Source: Pseudomonas brassicacearum (GTDB taxonomy: Bacteria; Pseudomonadota; Gammaproteobacteria; Pseudomonadales; Pseudomonadaceae). From it: 64,000 nucleotides of DNA. Of this stretch, positions 45,489 to 56,274 are shown piece by piece. The DNA is taken from assembly GCF_000585995.1 (NCBI RefSeq), contig NZ_CP007410.1:1391430-1455429 (forward strand), written 5' to 3'. Position 1 is the stretch's first letter, and the number at the start of each line of letters is the position of its first letter. Below the pieces are notes generated by a model, which searched no databases, was not told where the DNA came from, and saw nothing but the letters and a program-made list of their open reading frames with translations. A program made the position numbers and the translations under genes.

Positions 45489-47048
45489 CTACGACTCTTC
45501 CGCGGGTCGGGTCGGCGCCGGTTCGCTGGCCGGTTCCAGGTCTTGGCGGCGGTTCTCCTGGAACCAGTGCAAGGCAATCAGGAGCAAGGTCGGAACGCCC
45601 AGCAGCGCGGTAATCAGGAAGAAATTGTGATAGCCGAATTTCTCCACCATCACCCCGGAATAGCCACCGATCAGGCGTGGCAGCAACAGCATGATCGAGC
45701 TGAGCAGGGCGTATTGGGTGGCGGAGAACTTCAGGTTGGTCAGGCTCGACAGGTAGGCGACGAACGCCGAGGTGGCGAGGCCGGAGCTGAAGTTGTCCAG
45801 GGAGATGGTGACAATCAGCATCTTCACGTTGGCGCCCATGTCGGTGAGCATCAGGAAGAGGATGTTGGTGCCGGCCGAGGCGACGCCGCCGATGAACAGG
45901 ATGGGCAGGATGCCGAAGCGCACGATCAGCAAGCCGCCCATGCCCGCGCCGACGAGGGTCATGATCAACCCGAAAATCTTGCTGACGCTGGCGATCTGGT
46001 CCTTGGTGAAGCCTTGGTCGATGTAGAAGACGTTGGCCATGACGCCCATGACCGTGTCGGACATCCGGTAGGTCGCGATCAGCCCGAGCAGCAGAAGGGC
46101 CTGCCAGCGGTAGCGCAGGATGAAGTCGTTGACGGGCGTCAGCACCGGCGCCAGCCCACGGCGGCCCACGGCGGACAGGCACAAGGCCGTGAGGAGGATA
46201 TAGAGGATGGCTCGCAGGAACGCGCGGTCCTGGAGCAACAGGTCGAGCAGGCTGACGCCTTCGAACAGCACGCTGGCGAAGTCGGTGTTGTAGAGCTGGG
46301 TGAACATCGCGGGCACCGACACCAGCAGCACGATCAGCACAAACACCGAGGCCAGTTGGTGAGCGAACGTGTAGCGGCCGGCCTGCAATTGAGTGCGCAG
46401 CGGCACTGGCGGTTCACGCATGAACAGGGAGGTGAGCAGCGCCGGGACCATCAATACGCCGAACAGCAGGTACGTACCGGCCCAGGCCGAGTGCTTATAG
46501 TTGAAGCCGGTGGAGCCGAAGCCTTCGGCGAAGAACAGGGCGCCAGCGGTGGCCAGCAGTGCGGCGATGCGGTAACCGGACATGTAGCTGGCGGCGAGTG
46601 CAGCCTGGCGGGTGTCGTCGGCGATCTCCAGGCGATAGGCGTCGACGGCGATGTCCTGGGTAGCCGAGGCGAAGGCTACGATCACGGCGATGGCAATCAA
46701 CCATGACAAGTGTTTTTGGGGATCGCAGAAGCCCATGCCGATCAGGCCAAGGATCACCAGGCCCTGGGAAAGCACCAGCCATGAACGCCGACGCCCGAGT
46801 TTTCCCAGCAGCGGCAGGCGCCATTGGTCAAGCAGCGGCGACCAGACCCATTTAAAGGCGTATGCCAGGCCGATCAGGCTTGCGTATCCGATGGTTTCGC
46901 GGGCCACGCCGGCCTCGCGCAACCAGACTGACAGCGTGGAAAACACCAGCATGTATGGCAAGCCGGCGGCGAAGCCAAGCAGCAACAGCACGAGCGTCGA
47001 GGGACTGGCATAGGCGGCGAGGGCGGCGCGCCAGGTTTTACGGGGCAT
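45489..47048 (-). CDS. AmpG-like muropeptide MFS permease
   Basis: A 519-aa major-facilitator protein with about 14 membrane segments. The start PSTLVLLLLGFAAGLPYMLVFSTLSVWLREAGVARETIGYASLIGLAYAFKWVWSPLLDQW... is typical of AmpG (FSSGLPL-type and KW-W/SP-LD motifs). It likely imports anhydro-muropeptides for wall recycling. Pseudomonads have two AmpG-like genes, so I do not assign which. Confidence 0.82.
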   Translation of the reverse strand: MPRKTWRAALAAYASPSTLVLLLLGFAAGLPYMLVFSTLSVWLREAGVARETIGYASLIGLAYAFKWVWSPLLDQWRLPLLGKLGRRRSWLVLSQGLVILGLIGMGFCDPQKHLSWLIAIAVIVAFASATQDIAVDAYRLEIADDTRQAALAASYMSGYRIAALLATAGALFFAEGFGSTGFNYKHSAWAGTYLLFGVLMVPALLTSLFMREPPVPLRTQLQAGRYTFAHQLASVFVLIVLLVSVPAMFTQLYNTDFASVLFEGVSLLDLLLQDRAFLRAILYILLTALCLSAVGRRGLAPVLTPVNDFILRYRWQALLLLGLIATYRMSDTVMGVMANVFYIDQGFTKDQIASVSKIFGLIMTLVGAGMGGLLIVRFGILPILFIGGVASAGTNILFLMLTDMGANVKMLIVTISLDNFSSGLATSAFVAYLSSLTNLKFSATQYALLSSIMLLLPRLIGGYSGVMVEKFGYHNFFLITALLGVPTLLLIALHWFQENRRQDLEPASEPAPTRPAEES

Positions 47049-47092
47049 GGGCTGGAGTCTGCCTCAAAAATTGCGAAAACAAAGCGCGCACT

Positions 47093-47446
47093 CTAACCGC
47101 TGTGCTCTACCGGGCGCCAGCCATGGCGCTGAATATCAACACGATTATTCAGGACACTGATCCCTTCCGTGCGCAAGCGTGCGCGCTGTTCGTCCCCCGA
47201 GGCGCTCCCCGCCGGCAGACTGATCCGACCGCCGGCACCCAACACCCGATGCCAGGGCAGCTTCGTGTCGTTCGGCAACTGGCTGAGGGTGCGCCCTACC
47301 CAGCGCGCGGCGCGGCCCAGGCCGGCCATTTCGGCGAGCTGACCGTAAGTGACCACCTTGCCGGCCGGCACTTGTGCCAGGGTCAGGTAAAGGGTGGTGC
47401 GGCGGATTTGCGCGGCGTTTTCGGTGGCCGCTGGGGTGTCACTCAT
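47093..47446 (-). CDS. Alkyltransferase-like protein (Atl), MGMT family
   Basis: A 117-aa protein with the MGMT DNA-binding fold (VPAGKVVTYGQLAEMAGLGRAARWVGRTL). The active-site motif PCHRV is PWHRV here, so the alkyl-accepting Cys is Trp. Such Atl proteins bind O6-alkylguanine without repairing it and pass it to nucleotide excision repair. Downstream of ampG-like on the same strand. Confidence 0.92.
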   Translation of the reverse strand: MSDTPAATENAAQIRRTTLYLTLAQVPAGKVVTYGQLAEMAGLGRAARWVGRTLSQLPNDTKLPWHRVLGAGGRISLPAGSASGDEQRARLRTEGISVLNNRVDIQRHGWRPVEHSG

Positions 47447-47601
47447 AAGAGGTTCCTGAAAGGATGTCCGTCCGTAGATTAATTCCTACAAGGCTGGTTG
47501 AGAAATGAACTCATCACCCATACGCGGGTCAGTCGTTGCTGAGGTGTCATCCTGGGGGATAATGCCGCCTTTTCACTGAAAACTTGAGCCCATTATCGCT
47601 T

Positions 47602-48609
47602 ATGTTGTCTAGAACCCTGCTTTGCCTAGCTGTTACCAGCGCCTCCATGCCTTTGCTTGCCGATACCGTCTGGTTGAAGAACGGCGACAAGCTCACCGGT
47701 AAGATCACCGTTTTCGATGGCGGCAAATTGCTGATCCAGACCGATTACGCCGGCGCGATTCCCATCGACTGGAAACAGGTCAAGACCCTTGAGAGCGACC
47801 AGCAACTGCTGGTCAAGCAGGATGCCTACACGGGTGAGAAAGCCAAGGCCCTGCACGCCGCCGAGGACGGCAAGGTCACGCTAGCCAACGGCGATGCGCC
47901 CAAGACCGTCGAGCTGGCCAGCATCCAGCAAATCCTCAAGCCCAAGCCGGTGGTCGAGGACCTGGTGTGGAAGGGCAATATCGATGCCGCCCTGGATTAT
48001 CAGCGCGCGGAAAACGATACCGATGATTACGACATCGATTTCAAGACCTCGGCACGCCACGGTAGATGGCGGCATACCGCCGAAGGCGAATATAACCGTG
48101 AGTTCCAGGACGACGTGGTTTCGGCCGACAACTGGAGGCTGGAGTATTCCCTTGATCGGTTTTTCACCGATAAATGGTTTTGGCAAGGTCGCTTGAACTA
48201 CAAGCGCGACAAGGTTGAAGACCTGGCGCGTCAGCGCGTCGTGGGTACCGGTCCGGGCTATCAATTCTGGGATGACGAGCTGGGCGCGTTCTCGCTGGGC
48301 TCGCTGCTCAACCGCACCGACTATGAGTACCGCGATGGCGGTAAGGATAACTTCTATTCCGTGGCCATGAAGTGGGATTACAACCGCTACCTGATTGGCA
48401 AGCGCGTCGAGTTCTTCACCAACGGCGAAGTGGGTAAGCCGCTGTCCGACGTTGCGGATTATGCCTACGACGCAGAGATCGGGTTGCGCTACAAGGTGAC
48501 CGATTGGGCCTCGCTCAATCTCAAGGCCGAGAAGGATGTCATCGAAGGCACTGAAGACAGTGACTTGAGCAAGACGCGGTACACGGCTGGATTTGGCGTC
48601 ACCTGGTAA
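47602..48609 (+). CDS. DUF481 outer-membrane protein (YdiY-like)
   Basis: A 335-aa protein with a signal peptide (MLSRTLLCLAVTSASMPLLA). An N-terminal SH3-like region (DTVWLKNGDKLTGKITVFDGGKLLIQTDYAG) is followed by a β-barrel-type DUF481 domain ending in aromatic GFGVTW. Predicted outer-membrane barrel; function unknown. ATG 47602 is chosen over a TTG at 47584. Confidence 0.85.
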   Translation: MLSRTLLCLAVTSASMPLLADTVWLKNGDKLTGKITVFDGGKLLIQTDYAGAIPIDWKQVKTLESDQQLLVKQDAYTGEKAKALHAAEDGKVTLANGDAPKTVELASIQQILKPKPVVEDLVWKGNIDAALDYQRAENDTDDYDIDFKTSARHGRWRHTAEGEYNREFQDDVVSADNWRLEYSLDRFFTDKWFWQGRLNYKRDKVEDLARQRVVGTGPGYQFWDDELGAFSLGSLLNRTDYEYRDGGKDNFYSVAMKWDYNRYLIGKRVEFFTNGEVGKPLSDVADYAYDAEIGLRYKVTDWASLNLKAEKDVIEGTEDSDLSKTRYTAGFGVTW

Positions 48610-48632
48610 TTCCAGGCCAACACAGACCTTAA

Positions 48633-48722
48633 TGTGGGAGCGGGCTTGCTCGCGAAAGCGATGTGCCAGTCACTATATAGGTGACTGATACGACGCCTTC
48701 GCGAGCAAGCCCGCTCCCACAG
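48633..48722. repeat. REPIN (GTGGGAGCGGGCTTGCTCGCGAA type)
   Basis: TGTGGGAGCGGGCTTGCTCG and its inverse flank about 45 bp between the DUF481 gene and the cold-shock terminator. Confidence 0.9.
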
Positions 48723-48754
48723 TTTTTTGTGCGCCGGGGAAAATTGACAGGCAC

Positions 48755-48788
48755 AAAAAAGCCCCGCTTTTGAGGGCGGGGCTTTTTA
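48755..48788 (-). terminator. Cold-shock gene terminator
   Basis: AAAAAAGCCCCGC-N9-GCGGGGCTTTTT hairpin past the stop at 48805. Confidence 0.88.
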
Positions 48789-48804
48789 CTAAAGCAAGGA
48801 CAAG

Positions 48805-49014
48805 TTAGATAACTTGAACTTCTTCAGCTTGCATGCCTTTCTGACCGCGGGTAGCGATGAAAGAAACCTGTTGGCCTTCTTTCAGGCTTTTGAAGCCGTC
48901 GGATTGGATAGCTTTGAAGTGAACAAACAGGTCGTCACCGGATTGTGGGGTGATGAAGCCGAAGCCTTTTTCATCGTTGAACCACTTAACGGTACCAGTT
49001 TGGCGATTAGACAT
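48805..49014 (-). CDS. Cold-shock domain protein
   Basis: A 69-aa OB-fold RNA chaperone ([36 protein letters not shown]). RNP1 is KGFGFI and RNP2 is LFVHF. Belongs to the CapB/CspA class of Pseudomonas. The long 5' region to 49368 may hold a temperature-responsive leader. Confidence 0.95.
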   Translation of the reverse strand: MSNRQTGTVKWFNDEKGFGFITPQSGDDLFVHFKAIQSDGFKSLKEGQQVSFIATRGQKGMQAEEVQVI

Positions 49015-49368
49015 GGTGTAACTCCTTGAACAAAGATAACTGCGACTCAGGAAGAACCCTGGCCGAGACTGAGTGCAAAGAGCAGGAAAAATTCTTGTAG
49101 ATGGTTGGATCGAAATTCAACATATCGTGTAGAGATTCTCAGTGACACAAGCAGCACAGTGGCGCCACCTTAACCCTTTTTCCGGAACGTGCCAATGGTC
49201 TTCGCGAAGGTTTCTCAGAATTAGTGACTGGCGGCGCGTGGTATTGCCGTCAGGACCCGGAAATCAAGGTGGATCGGCGAGAATTGCGTCCGGCGCTTTG
49301 AACCCGGCCCCGCGCCCCGGTAAGATGCCGGACGTATTTTTTCCACCTCGCTATTCAGGAAACCCGCC
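49015..49368. other. Cold-shock/dcd divergent intergenic region
   Basis: 354 bp, no gene seen. The half next to the cold-shock gene is AT-rich and probably carries its promoter and long leader. The dcd promoter must lie in the right part. Confidence 0.5.
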
Positions 49369-49935
49369 ATGAGCATCAAATCGGACAAGTGGATTCGCCG
49401 CATGGCGCAAGAGCACGGCATGATCGAGCCCTTCGTCGAGCGCCAGATGCGTGGCGAAGGCGCCGACCGGTTGATTTCCTTCGGCGTCTCCAGCTATGGC
49501 TACGACGTGCGCTGCGCCGATGAATTCAAGGTGTTTACCAACATCAATTCGGCCACCGTCGACCCGAAGAACTTCGACGAGAAGAGCTTCGTCGACGTCA
49601 AGAGTGACGTTTGCATCATCCCGCCGAACTCTTTCGCCCTGGCCCGCACCGTCGAGTACTTCCGTATTCCGCGCAACGTGCTGACCATCTGCCTGGGCAA
49701 AAGCACCTATGCCCGTTGCGGCATCATCGTCAACGTCACGCCGCTGGAGCCGGAGTGGGAAGGCCACGTGACCCTGGAATTCTCCAACACCACGACCCTG
49801 CCGGCGAAAATCTACGCCAACGAGGGCGTGGCGCAGATGCTGTTCCTGGAGTCCGATGAAGAGTGTGAAGTGTCCTACAAAGACCGTGGCGGTAAGTACC
49901 AGGGCCAGCGCGGCGTGACGCTACCGCGTACCTGA
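49369..49935 (+). CDS. dcd: dCTP deaminase
   Basis: A 188-aa Dcd ([56 protein letters not shown]). It deaminates dCTP to dUTP for thymidylate synthesis. The catalytic Glu lies in [12 protein letters not shown]. Confidence 0.97.
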   Translation: MSIKSDKWIRRMAQEHGMIEPFVERQMRGEGADRLISFGVSSYGYDVRCADEFKVFTNINSATVDPKNFDEKSFVDVKSDVCIIPPNSFALARTVEYFRIPRNVLTICLGKSTYARCGIIVNVTPLEPEWEGHVTLEFSNTTTLPAKIYANEGVAQMLFLESDEECEVSYKDRGGKYQGQRGVTLPRT

Positions 49936-50034
49936 TTCAGACGAACTGTTGGAATTCCTGGGCGGGCAGACACTCTATTGCGTGTACTGCCCGTTTTTGC
50001 GTCAGCGCACCGGGCTTCGCCCAGGAGTTGTTCT

Positions 50035-50250
50035 ATGAAGATCGATCCGCGAATCAGTGCCGAACTGGCAAAGCTTGAGCCCAATCAGATCGGCGTGATG
50101 GCCTGGTCATTGCTGGCCCATCCTGCCGAAGTGGCGGGCGGCATTCCCGGCCAGCCCGATCCCGATACCCCCAACGAACAACCTAACGAACCCACTGAAC
50201 CCGGTGAACCGACCCTGCCGGACGAGCCGCCTCCTGCGCCTGTTGCCTGA
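50035..50250 (+). CDS. Small Pro/Glu-rich protein
   Basis: A 71-aa protein. The N-terminal half (MKIDPRISAELAKLEPNQIG...) is ordinary; the C-terminal half is an acidic, proline-rich tail (PDTPNEQPNEPTEPGEPTLPDEPP) and likely disordered. CAGGAG lies 8 bases before the ATG. A hairpin (CGGGCAG...CTGCCCG) precedes it. Function unknown. Confidence 0.6.
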   Translation: MKIDPRISAELAKLEPNQIGVMAWSLLAHPAEVAGGIPGQPDPDTPNEQPNEPTEPGEPTLPDEPPPAPVA

Positions 50251-50277
50251 TGAGATCATGGTCCGTTGCCTGGTTGT

Positions 50278-50934
50278 TCAGTTAACGGGCCATATTTCGT
50301 TATCGCCGATGACAAATATCCTGCAGTCATTGTCCTGCTCGACCTGATAGCCGCCCGTAAAAGCTCCAAAGGCCGGCAGCAGGCTGACTTCGCCGCCCAG
50401 CCGGAAACACGGCAGCCGCAGGCGTTGCCGGCCCTTACCGCTGAGGCGATAGACCGGGTGCACATGGCCAGCCAGCACATGGCGGCAGGGGTGTGGGTCT
50501 GGTTCGTGCTGCACGGCGAATGGCCCCAGCAGCATAGGCTCCGGCACGACGCGAATATCCAGCGCTGACGGTGGATCGCCGGCGCGCTTGTCATGGTTGC
50601 CTCGAATTAACGTCATGGCCAGGTGCTGATGTCGTTCACGCCAATCGGAAAGGGCCTTCAAGGTACCTGGCGCATGAGAGCCGGGGCCGTGAAGAAAATC
50701 TCCCAGAAAAATCAGTTGTCGACACGACAGACTCGCCAGTAGCGCATCCAGTACCGCGATGTTGCTGGCGGTCGTACCGTGGGGCACCGGTTGCCCCAGG
50801 CTTCGATAAGCGGCGGCCTTGCCGAAGTGGACATCGGCCACCATCAGGGTTTCCTGGGCGGGCCAGTACAGGGCTTTCTCCGGTAGCAACCAAAGTTCTT
50901 CGCCGGCCAGGTTGACGGGATAAGGCGCGGGCAT
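50278..50934 (-). CDS. pdeM: Ligase-associated phosphodiesterase PdeM
   Basis: A 218-aa calcineurin-like phosphoesterase with DVHFGK, GDFLHG and RGNHD metal motifs and the LAGHVHP histidines. PdeM is one of four enzymes of the ligase-associated DNA-repair cluster. It overlaps the helicase stop and start exactly (50934), so the two are coupled. Confidence 0.9.
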   Translation of the reverse strand: MPAPYPVNLAGEELWLLPEKALYWPAQETLMVADVHFGKAAAYRSLGQPVPHGTTASNIAVLDALLASLSCRQLIFLGDFLHGPGSHAPGTLKALSDWRERHQHLAMTLIRGNHDKRAGDPPSALDIRVVPEPMLLGPFAVQHEPDPHPCRHVLAGHVHPVYRLSGKGRQRLRLPCFRLGGEVSLLPAFGAFTGGYQVEQDNDCRIFVIGDNEIWPVN

Positions 50935-53420
50935 CAGCGGGCACCGCGATCGGCGGTTTTTTCCAGCTCGCTGACCATCCGTCGGATCCTGTCGGCAAGT
51001 TTTTCCGAGCTCATGCTTTCCCTGAACCGCTCCACCAGCAACGGAAATCCGAGCGGGGTGGGGCGCTTGATGACATGCAGGTCCAGTTTCAAGGTGTTGA
51101 GGCGTTCCAAGGTCTGCTCCAATCGACGAATATCCAATTCTTCCCGCAAGACTTCCTCCCCGGCCTGGGCAAGCAGGAGGTTGTCGGCGTCATATTGCTT
51201 GAACACTTGAAAGAACAAGCCGCTGGAGGCCTGGACTTGTCGGGTGCTTTTCGGGGCTCCGGGGTAGCCGGCGAATACCAGCCCGGCGATCCGGGCGATT
51301 TCGCGAAAGCGCCTGAGGGCCAGCTCCCCGGCATTCAGGCTCGCGAGCACGTCGGACAGCAAGTTGTCGGCTCTTAGCAGCGCCGGGTTCAGGTGCCGAG
51401 ACCAATCCACTGCCGTGGCGCTGAGCAATTCCAGGCCGTAGTCGTTGACCGCAATGGAAAAGGTCAGCGGTTGTTGCTGACTGACGCGCCAAGCCAGCAG
51501 GCTGGCCAGCCCCAGATGAACCTGGCGCCCGGCAAATGGGTACAGGAACAGATGCCAGCCTTCCCGGGACTTCAGTGCTTCGGCCAACAGCGTGGTTTGC
51601 GTGGGCAAGCCGGACCAGCGCTGTTGGGTCAACAGCAACGGTTGCACGGCTTGCATCTCCGGCCCTTCGAAGCGGCCCATGGCGGCCTCGCTCAGGCGCG
51701 CTACCACCGCTGCCGCCAGTTCGCTGGAAAGCGGCATCCGTCCGCCGTTCCAGCGCGGCACAGCGGCTTTTTTCGCCTGGCTGCGACGCACGTAGGCGGT
51801 CATGTCTTCGACGCGGACCAATTCCAGCAATCGTCCGGCGAACAGGAAGCCATCGCCGGGCCGCAGGCGGGCAATGAAACCTTCTTCCACACTGCCCAGG
51901 GTCTTACCGCCACCGCCCTTGCTCCAGAATTTCAATTGCAGGCTGGCATCGCTGACGATGGTGCCGATGCTCATGCGGTGACGTCGGGCCAGGCGCGCGT
52001 CGGGGACGCGCCAGATCCCGTGTTCATCCGGTTCGACCCTTCGGTAGTCGGGATAGGCGGTCAAGGACAGGCCGCCGTGGCGCACGAACGCCAGGGCCCA
52101 GGCCCATTCGGCTTCGTTCAGGTCACGATAGGCCCAGGCGCCGCGCACTTCCTCGAGCAATTCTTCGGGAACGAAGCCGCCGCCCAGGGCCATGCTGACC
52201 AGATGCTGCACCAGCACATCCAGGGGTTTGTGGGGCGACTCACGGGGTTCGATGCGCCGTTGGGCCACGGCATCCTGGGCGGCGGCGGCTTCGATCAGTT
52301 CCAGGCTATGGGTCGGCACCAGCGTTACCCGCGAGGTCCGTCCCGGCGCATGACCGGAACGCCCGGCACGTTGCATCAGCCGGGCCACGCCCTTGGCCGA
52401 GCCAATCTGCAGCACCCGCTCCACCGGCAGAAAATCCACCCCCAGGTCCAGGCTGGACGTGCAGACCACGGCTTTAAGCTGACCGTCCTTGAGCGCGCGT
52501 TCCACCCAGTCGCGAGTGTCCCGGGACAATGAACTGTGGTGCAGCGCGATCAGCCCGGCCCAATCCGGTCTTGCTTCGAGAATGGCCTGGTACCAGATTT
52601 CCGCTTGCGCCCGGGTGTTGGTGAACACCAGGCAACTGCGGCTGGCGTCGATTTGCGCGACGACCTGAGGCAGCATCTTCAGACCGATGTGCCCGGCCCA
52701 CGGAAAGCGCTCGAGGGCCGGGGGCAGCAGCGTGTCGACCTGCAGCGTCTTGTCGTTGGCCCCTTGCACGCTGACCCCGTTGCCTTGGGGGATCAATACC
52801 TGTTCGGCGTGGGCCTGGTTTCCCAACGTGGCGGAGATGCCCCAGACGATGAGTCCGGGATGCCAGTGCCGCAAGCGGGCCAAGGCCAGTTGCAATTGCA
52901 CACCGCGCTTGTTGCCGAGCAACTCGTGCCATTCGTCCACCACGACCATGCGCAGGGTCGAGACGGCGGTTTGCGCATCGGCACGGGCGAGCATCAGGGT
53001 CAGGCTTTCGGGGGTAGTGATCAGTGCGGTGGGCAGGCGCCGGCCTTGGCGAGCACGTTCGCTGGCGCTGGTATCGCCGGTGCGCAGGCCGACGCTCCAG
53101 GGCAGCTGCAGGTCCGCCAGCGGAGCTTCGAGGGCTTTGCCGGTGTCGGCGGCCAGCGCTCGCATCGGGGTGATCCACAGGACGGTCAGTGGTTCGGCCG
53201 GTGGTTTGCGTTTGCGCGGTTTGTCCGTAGGAGGGGCGGGGCGGGCGAAACGATTGAGAGCCGCGAACCATACGGCGTAGGTCTTGCCGGCACCGGTGTT
53301 GGCATGCAGCAACCCGGACTCACCACGCTTGACGGCGGTCCAGACCTGCTTCTGAAAAGCGAACGGCTTCCAGCCGCGGACGCTGAACCACTGGTTTGCG
53401 AAGTTGTTGGATGTCGCCAT
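50934..53420 (-). CDS. Ligase-associated Lhr-type DNA helicase
   Basis: An 828-aa DEXH helicase of the Lhr-Core family. Q/I motif [12 protein letters not shown], Ia [27 protein letters not shown], and [12 protein letters not shown] in domain 2. It translocates 3' to 5' on single-stranded DNA. The partner ligase and exonuclease genes lie 6-9 kb away, beyond the aot operon. Confidence 0.92.
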   Translation of the reverse strand: MATSNNFANQWFSVRGWKPFAFQKQVWTAVKRGESGLLHANTGAGKTYAVWFAALNRFARPAPPTDKPRKRKPPAEPLTVLWITPMRALAADTGKALEAPLADLQLPWSVGLRTGDTSASERARQGRRLPTALITTPESLTLMLARADAQTAVSTLRMVVVDEWHELLGNKRGVQLQLALARLRHWHPGLIVWGISATLGNQAHAEQVLIPQGNGVSVQGANDKTLQVDTLLPPALERFPWAGHIGLKMLPQVVAQIDASRSCLVFTNTRAQAEIWYQAILEARPDWAGLIALHHSSLSRDTRDWVERALKDGQLKAVVCTSSLDLGVDFLPVERVLQIGSAKGVARLMQRAGRSGHAPGRTSRVTLVPTHSLELIEAAAAQDAVAQRRIEPRESPHKPLDVLVQHLVSMALGGGFVPEELLEEVRGAWAYRDLNEAEWAWALAFVRHGGLSLTAYPDYRRVEPDEHGIWRVPDARLARRHRMSIGTIVSDASLQLKFWSKGGGGKTLGSVEEGFIARLRPGDGFLFAGRLLELVRVEDMTAYVRRSQAKKAAVPRWNGGRMPLSSELAAAVVARLSEAAMGRFEGPEMQAVQPLLLTQQRWSGLPTQTTLLAEALKSREGWHLFLYPFAGRQVHLGLASLLAWRVSQQQPLTFSIAVNDYGLELLSATAVDWSRHLNPALLRADNLLSDVLASLNAGELALRRFREIARIAGLVFAGYPGAPKSTRQVQASSGLFFQVFKQYDADNLLLAQAGEEVLREELDIRRLEQTLERLNTLKLDLHVIKRPTPLGFPLLVERFRESMSSEKLADRIRRMVSELEKTADRGAR

Positions 53421-53513
53421 GCCTGCCGCGTGCGTCCTGAAGGTCCTTCTTCAGTGACCACGGCGAGATATGAAAGGTTTTATGCCCAAGGGGATCGTCT
53501 GGCCGGAAGGCTC

Positions 53514-53623
53514 TTGTGGCGAGGGAGCTTGCTCCCGCTGGGCTGCGAAGCGGCCCCCTGGTTCTGGCTGACACACCGCAGGGGGCCGCTTCGCGCCCCA
53601 GCGGGAGCAAGCTCCCTCGCCAC
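53514..53623. repeat. REPIN (GTGGCGAGGGAGC type)
   Basis: TTGTGGCGAGGGAGCTTGCT and its inverse flank about 75 bp between the helicase and aotP. Confidence 0.9.
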
Positions 53624-53640
53624 GGGGCTTGCCAGGGAGT

Positions 53641-54405
53641 TTATTTCAGGTTGCCACTGAGAAACTGCTTGAGCCGTTCGCTCGTGGGGTTGCCCAGCAC
53701 GTCTTCCGGCGCGCCTTCTTCTTCCACCAGGCCCTGGTGCAGGAAGAGCACCTGGTTCGAGACTTTCCGGGCGAAGCTCATTTCGTGGGTCACCATGATC
53801 ATGGTCCGGCCTTCTTCGGCCAGGCCCTGGATCACTTTCAAGACTTCGCCCACCAGTTCCGGGTCCAGGGCCGAGGTGGGTTCGTCGAACAGCATGACCT
53901 CGGGTTCCATGGCCAGCGCCCGGGCAATCGCCACGCGCTGTTGCTGGCCGCCGGACAGGAACGCCGGGTATTGCTCGGCCACCCGTGCCGCCAGGCCGAC
54001 CTTGTCGAGGTAGCGGCGGGCACGGTCGTCGGCTTCCTGTTTGCTGATACCCAATACCCGGCGTGGCGCCATGGTGATGTTTTCCAGCACGGTCATGTGG
54101 CTCCACAAATTGAAGTGTTGGAACACCATGGCCAGGCGCGTGCGGATGCGTTGCAGCTCATCGGCGTCGGCCACGTGCATGCCGTGGCGGTCCTTGATCA
54201 TCTGGATTGCCTGGCCATCCAGGCTCATGGCGCCGTCGTTGGGTTGCTCCAGGAAATTGATGCAGCGCAAGAAGGTACTTTTGCCCGAGCCGCTGGCGCC
54301 AATCAGGCTGATGACGTCGCCGGTCTTGGCCTTGAGCGAAACGCCTTTGAGCACCTGATGTTCGCCATAGCTTTTATGCAGGCCTTCGATGGTCAGTTTG
54401 TACAT
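53641..54405 (-). CDS. aotP: Arginine/ornithine ABC transporter ATPase AotP
   Basis: A 254-aa ABC ATPase. Walker [10 protein letters not shown], signature [15 protein letters not shown], Walker [13 protein letters not shown]. It matches HisP/AotP of basic-amino-acid importers. ATG 54405 ([14 protein letters not shown]) is the family start. Last gene of aotJ-Q-M-O-P; argR, which follows aotP in P. aeruginosa, is not here. Confidence 0.93.
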   Translation of the reverse strand: MYKLTIEGLHKSYGEHQVLKGVSLKAKTGDVISLIGASGSGKSTFLRCINFLEQPNDGAMSLDGQAIQMIKDRHGMHVADADELQRIRTRLAMVFQHFNLWSHMTVLENITMAPRRVLGISKQEADDRARRYLDKVGLAARVAEQYPAFLSGGQQQRVAIARALAMEPEVMLFDEPTSALDPELVGEVLKVIQGLAEEGRTMIMVTHEMSFARKVSNQVLFLHQGLVEEEGAPEDVLGNPTSERLKQFLSGNLK

Positions 54406-54418
54406 GGAACGGGCATCC

Positions 54419-55537
54419 TCAAGGCGAAAGTAGGTAGCCACTGCGGTAGGCTTCGGTGCCAGCGACATGGGCGATCACCATGCCGGCAGTGGCCATGCGG
54501 CGCAGCGAACGGGCGTATAGCAGGCCGGCATTGCGGCAATGAACGGGCGTGACGGTGTCGTTGACCGGGTCGATAATCTCAGCCACCAGTTGCCCGGCCT
54601 CCAGGTACTCGCCGGGTAGGGCGCTGTAGACCAGCAGCCCACCCACAGGTGTGGCGACCGGTTCCACGCCGGCCAGCGGCGTGGCCGGGTAGGGCAGGTC
54701 GGGCAAGGGCATCGGTTCGCCGTCGATGGCGCCGAAGCGGATCAGGTATTCGATCAGGGCCTGGCAGTCGAGGCTCGCCAGGCCATGGTTGACGTCGCCC
54801 TGGCCGCGCAACTCCACGGTGACCGAAAAGCTGCCCAAGGGAATCTCGAAGCGCTCGCCGAAGCGTTCCTTGAGCTGCCACCAGAGCAGCGTGAAGCACT
54901 CATCGAACGACTGGCCCCCCGAGTCGGTGGCGAGCAAACTGGCCTCGGCACCGATGTAGCGCGCCAAGGGCTCGACCTGCGGCCAGGCTTCCGGCGTGGT
55001 GTACAAGTGGGCCACGGCTTCGAAGTCGCAGTGCAGGTCCAGCACCATGTCGGCGTCGCAGGCCAGCCGTTGCAGGGCCAGGCGCAGGGATTGCAGCTGC
55101 GTGCTGGCGGTTTGTCGGGAAAGGGCATCGCGCAGGCTGGTGCGGATCAGCATCAGGTTGTGCTGCGGATCGTCGGTGAGCAGGCCTTCGATTTCGTTGC
55201 CGATTTCTTCGCTCAGGTCGACGAACCGACGGTTGAAGTTCTGTCCGCTCTCCATTTCATAGCGCCCCAGGGGCACGTCCATCAGCACTTGTTCAAGGCC
55301 GATAGGGTTGGCGACGGGCACCAGCACGATCTCGTGCCGCAGATGCCCGGACGCCTCGAGTTCGGCCAGGCGCTGCTTGAGGTGCCAGGACACCAGCATG
55401 CCGGGCAGCTCATCGGCGTGCAGGGACGACTGGATGTAGATTTTGCCGACGGCTTTTTCCGGGCCGAAGTGGAAGCTGTGGATCTTGCGTGCGGTCCCCG
55501 GCAGCGGGGCCAGCAGGTCATGAATCTGGTGGCGCAT
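54419..55537 (-). CDS. aotO: AotO, succinylglutamate desuccinylase/aspartoacylase family
   Basis: A 372-aa Zn-carboxypeptidase-like protein. Zinc motif [11 protein letters not shown] (HxxE), Arg region [12 protein letters not shown], and [12 protein letters not shown]. It sits between aotM and aotP as in P. aeruginosa. Its role in the transporter operon is not established. Confidence 0.88.
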   Translation of the reverse strand: MRHQIHDLLAPLPGTARKIHSFHFGPEKAVGKIYIQSSLHADELPGMLVSWHLKQRLAELEASGHLRHEIVLVPVANPIGLEQVLMDVPLGRYEMESGQNFNRRFVDLSEEIGNEIEGLLTDDPQHNLMLIRTSLRDALSRQTASTQLQSLRLALQRLACDADMVLDLHCDFEAVAHLYTTPEAWPQVEPLARYIGAEASLLATDSGGQSFDECFTLLWWQLKERFGERFEIPLGSFSVTVELRGQGDVNHGLASLDCQALIEYLIRFGAIDGEPMPLPDLPYPATPLAGVEPVATPVGGLLVYSALPGEYLEAGQLVAEIIDPVNDTVTPVHCRNAGLLYARSLRRMATAGMVIAHVAGTEAYRSGYLLSP

Positions 55538-55563
55538 TGCTTGTGTGTCCTGGAACAGAAGCC

Positions 55564-56274
55564 CTAGTGAGTCGGCCCGAGAAAGGCCAGCCAGCGGCGT
55601 TCGGCGAGGCGGAAGAGGCCCACCAGTGCAAAGGTGACGGTCAGGTAGATCAGCGCGGCGATCCCGAACGACTGGAAGGTCAGGAACGTGGCCGAGTTAG
55701 CGTCCCGGGCGACTTTTAGCACGTCAGGAACGGTAGCGGTGAACGCCACGGTCGTCGAGTGCAGCATCAAAATCACTTCGTTGCTGTAATACGGCAGCGA
55801 GCGCCGCAGCGCCGAGGGCATGATCACATAGGCGTAGAGCTTCCAGCCGGTCAGGCCGTAGGCCTTGGCCGCTTCGACTTCGCCATGGTTCATGCTGCGA
55901 ATCGCCCCGGCGAAAATTTCCGTGGTGTAGGCGCAGGTGTTCAAGGCGAAGGCCAGGATCGTGCAGTTCATCGCATCGCGAAAGAAACTGTCGAGCATTG
56001 GCTGGGCGCGCACCGCCGCGATGCTGTAGATGCCGGTGTAGCAGATCAGCAACTGGATATAGAGCGGCGTGCCACGGAACAGGTAGGTGTAGAACTGCAC
56101 GGGCCAACGCACGTAGATCTTGGGCGAAACCCGGGCGATGGACAGCGGGATCGACACCAGGAAACCGATCAGCAGCGAGGCGCTGAGCAGCCACAGGGTC
56201 ATTGCCAGGCCAGTGACGTTGACGCCGTCGCTGTACAGGAACGGCCGCCAGTATTCTTGCAGAAGTTCGATCAT
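55564..56274 (-). CDS. aotM: Arginine/ornithine ABC transporter permease AotM
   Basis: A 236-aa permease with about five membrane segments and the EAA loop (GEVEAAKAYGLTGWKLYAYVIMPSALR). Pairs with AotQ. Start overlaps aotQ's end by four bases. Confidence 0.93.
   Translation of the reverse strand: MIELLQEYWRPFLYSDGVNVTGLAMTLWLLSASLLIGFLVSIPLSIARVSPKIYVRWPVQFYTYLFRGTPLYIQLLICYTGIYSIAAVRAQPMLDSFFRDAMNCTILAFALNTCAYTTEIFAGAIRSMNHGEVEAAKAYGLTGWKLYAYVIMPSALRRSLPYYSNEVILMLHSTTVAFTATVPDVLKVARDANSATFLTFQSFGIAALIYLTVTFALVGLFRLAERRWLAFLGPTH

Noticed and set aside
45543..46706. 387-aa frame antisense to the AmpG-like gene
   Set aside because: Same reason: reverse reading of hydrophobic codons.
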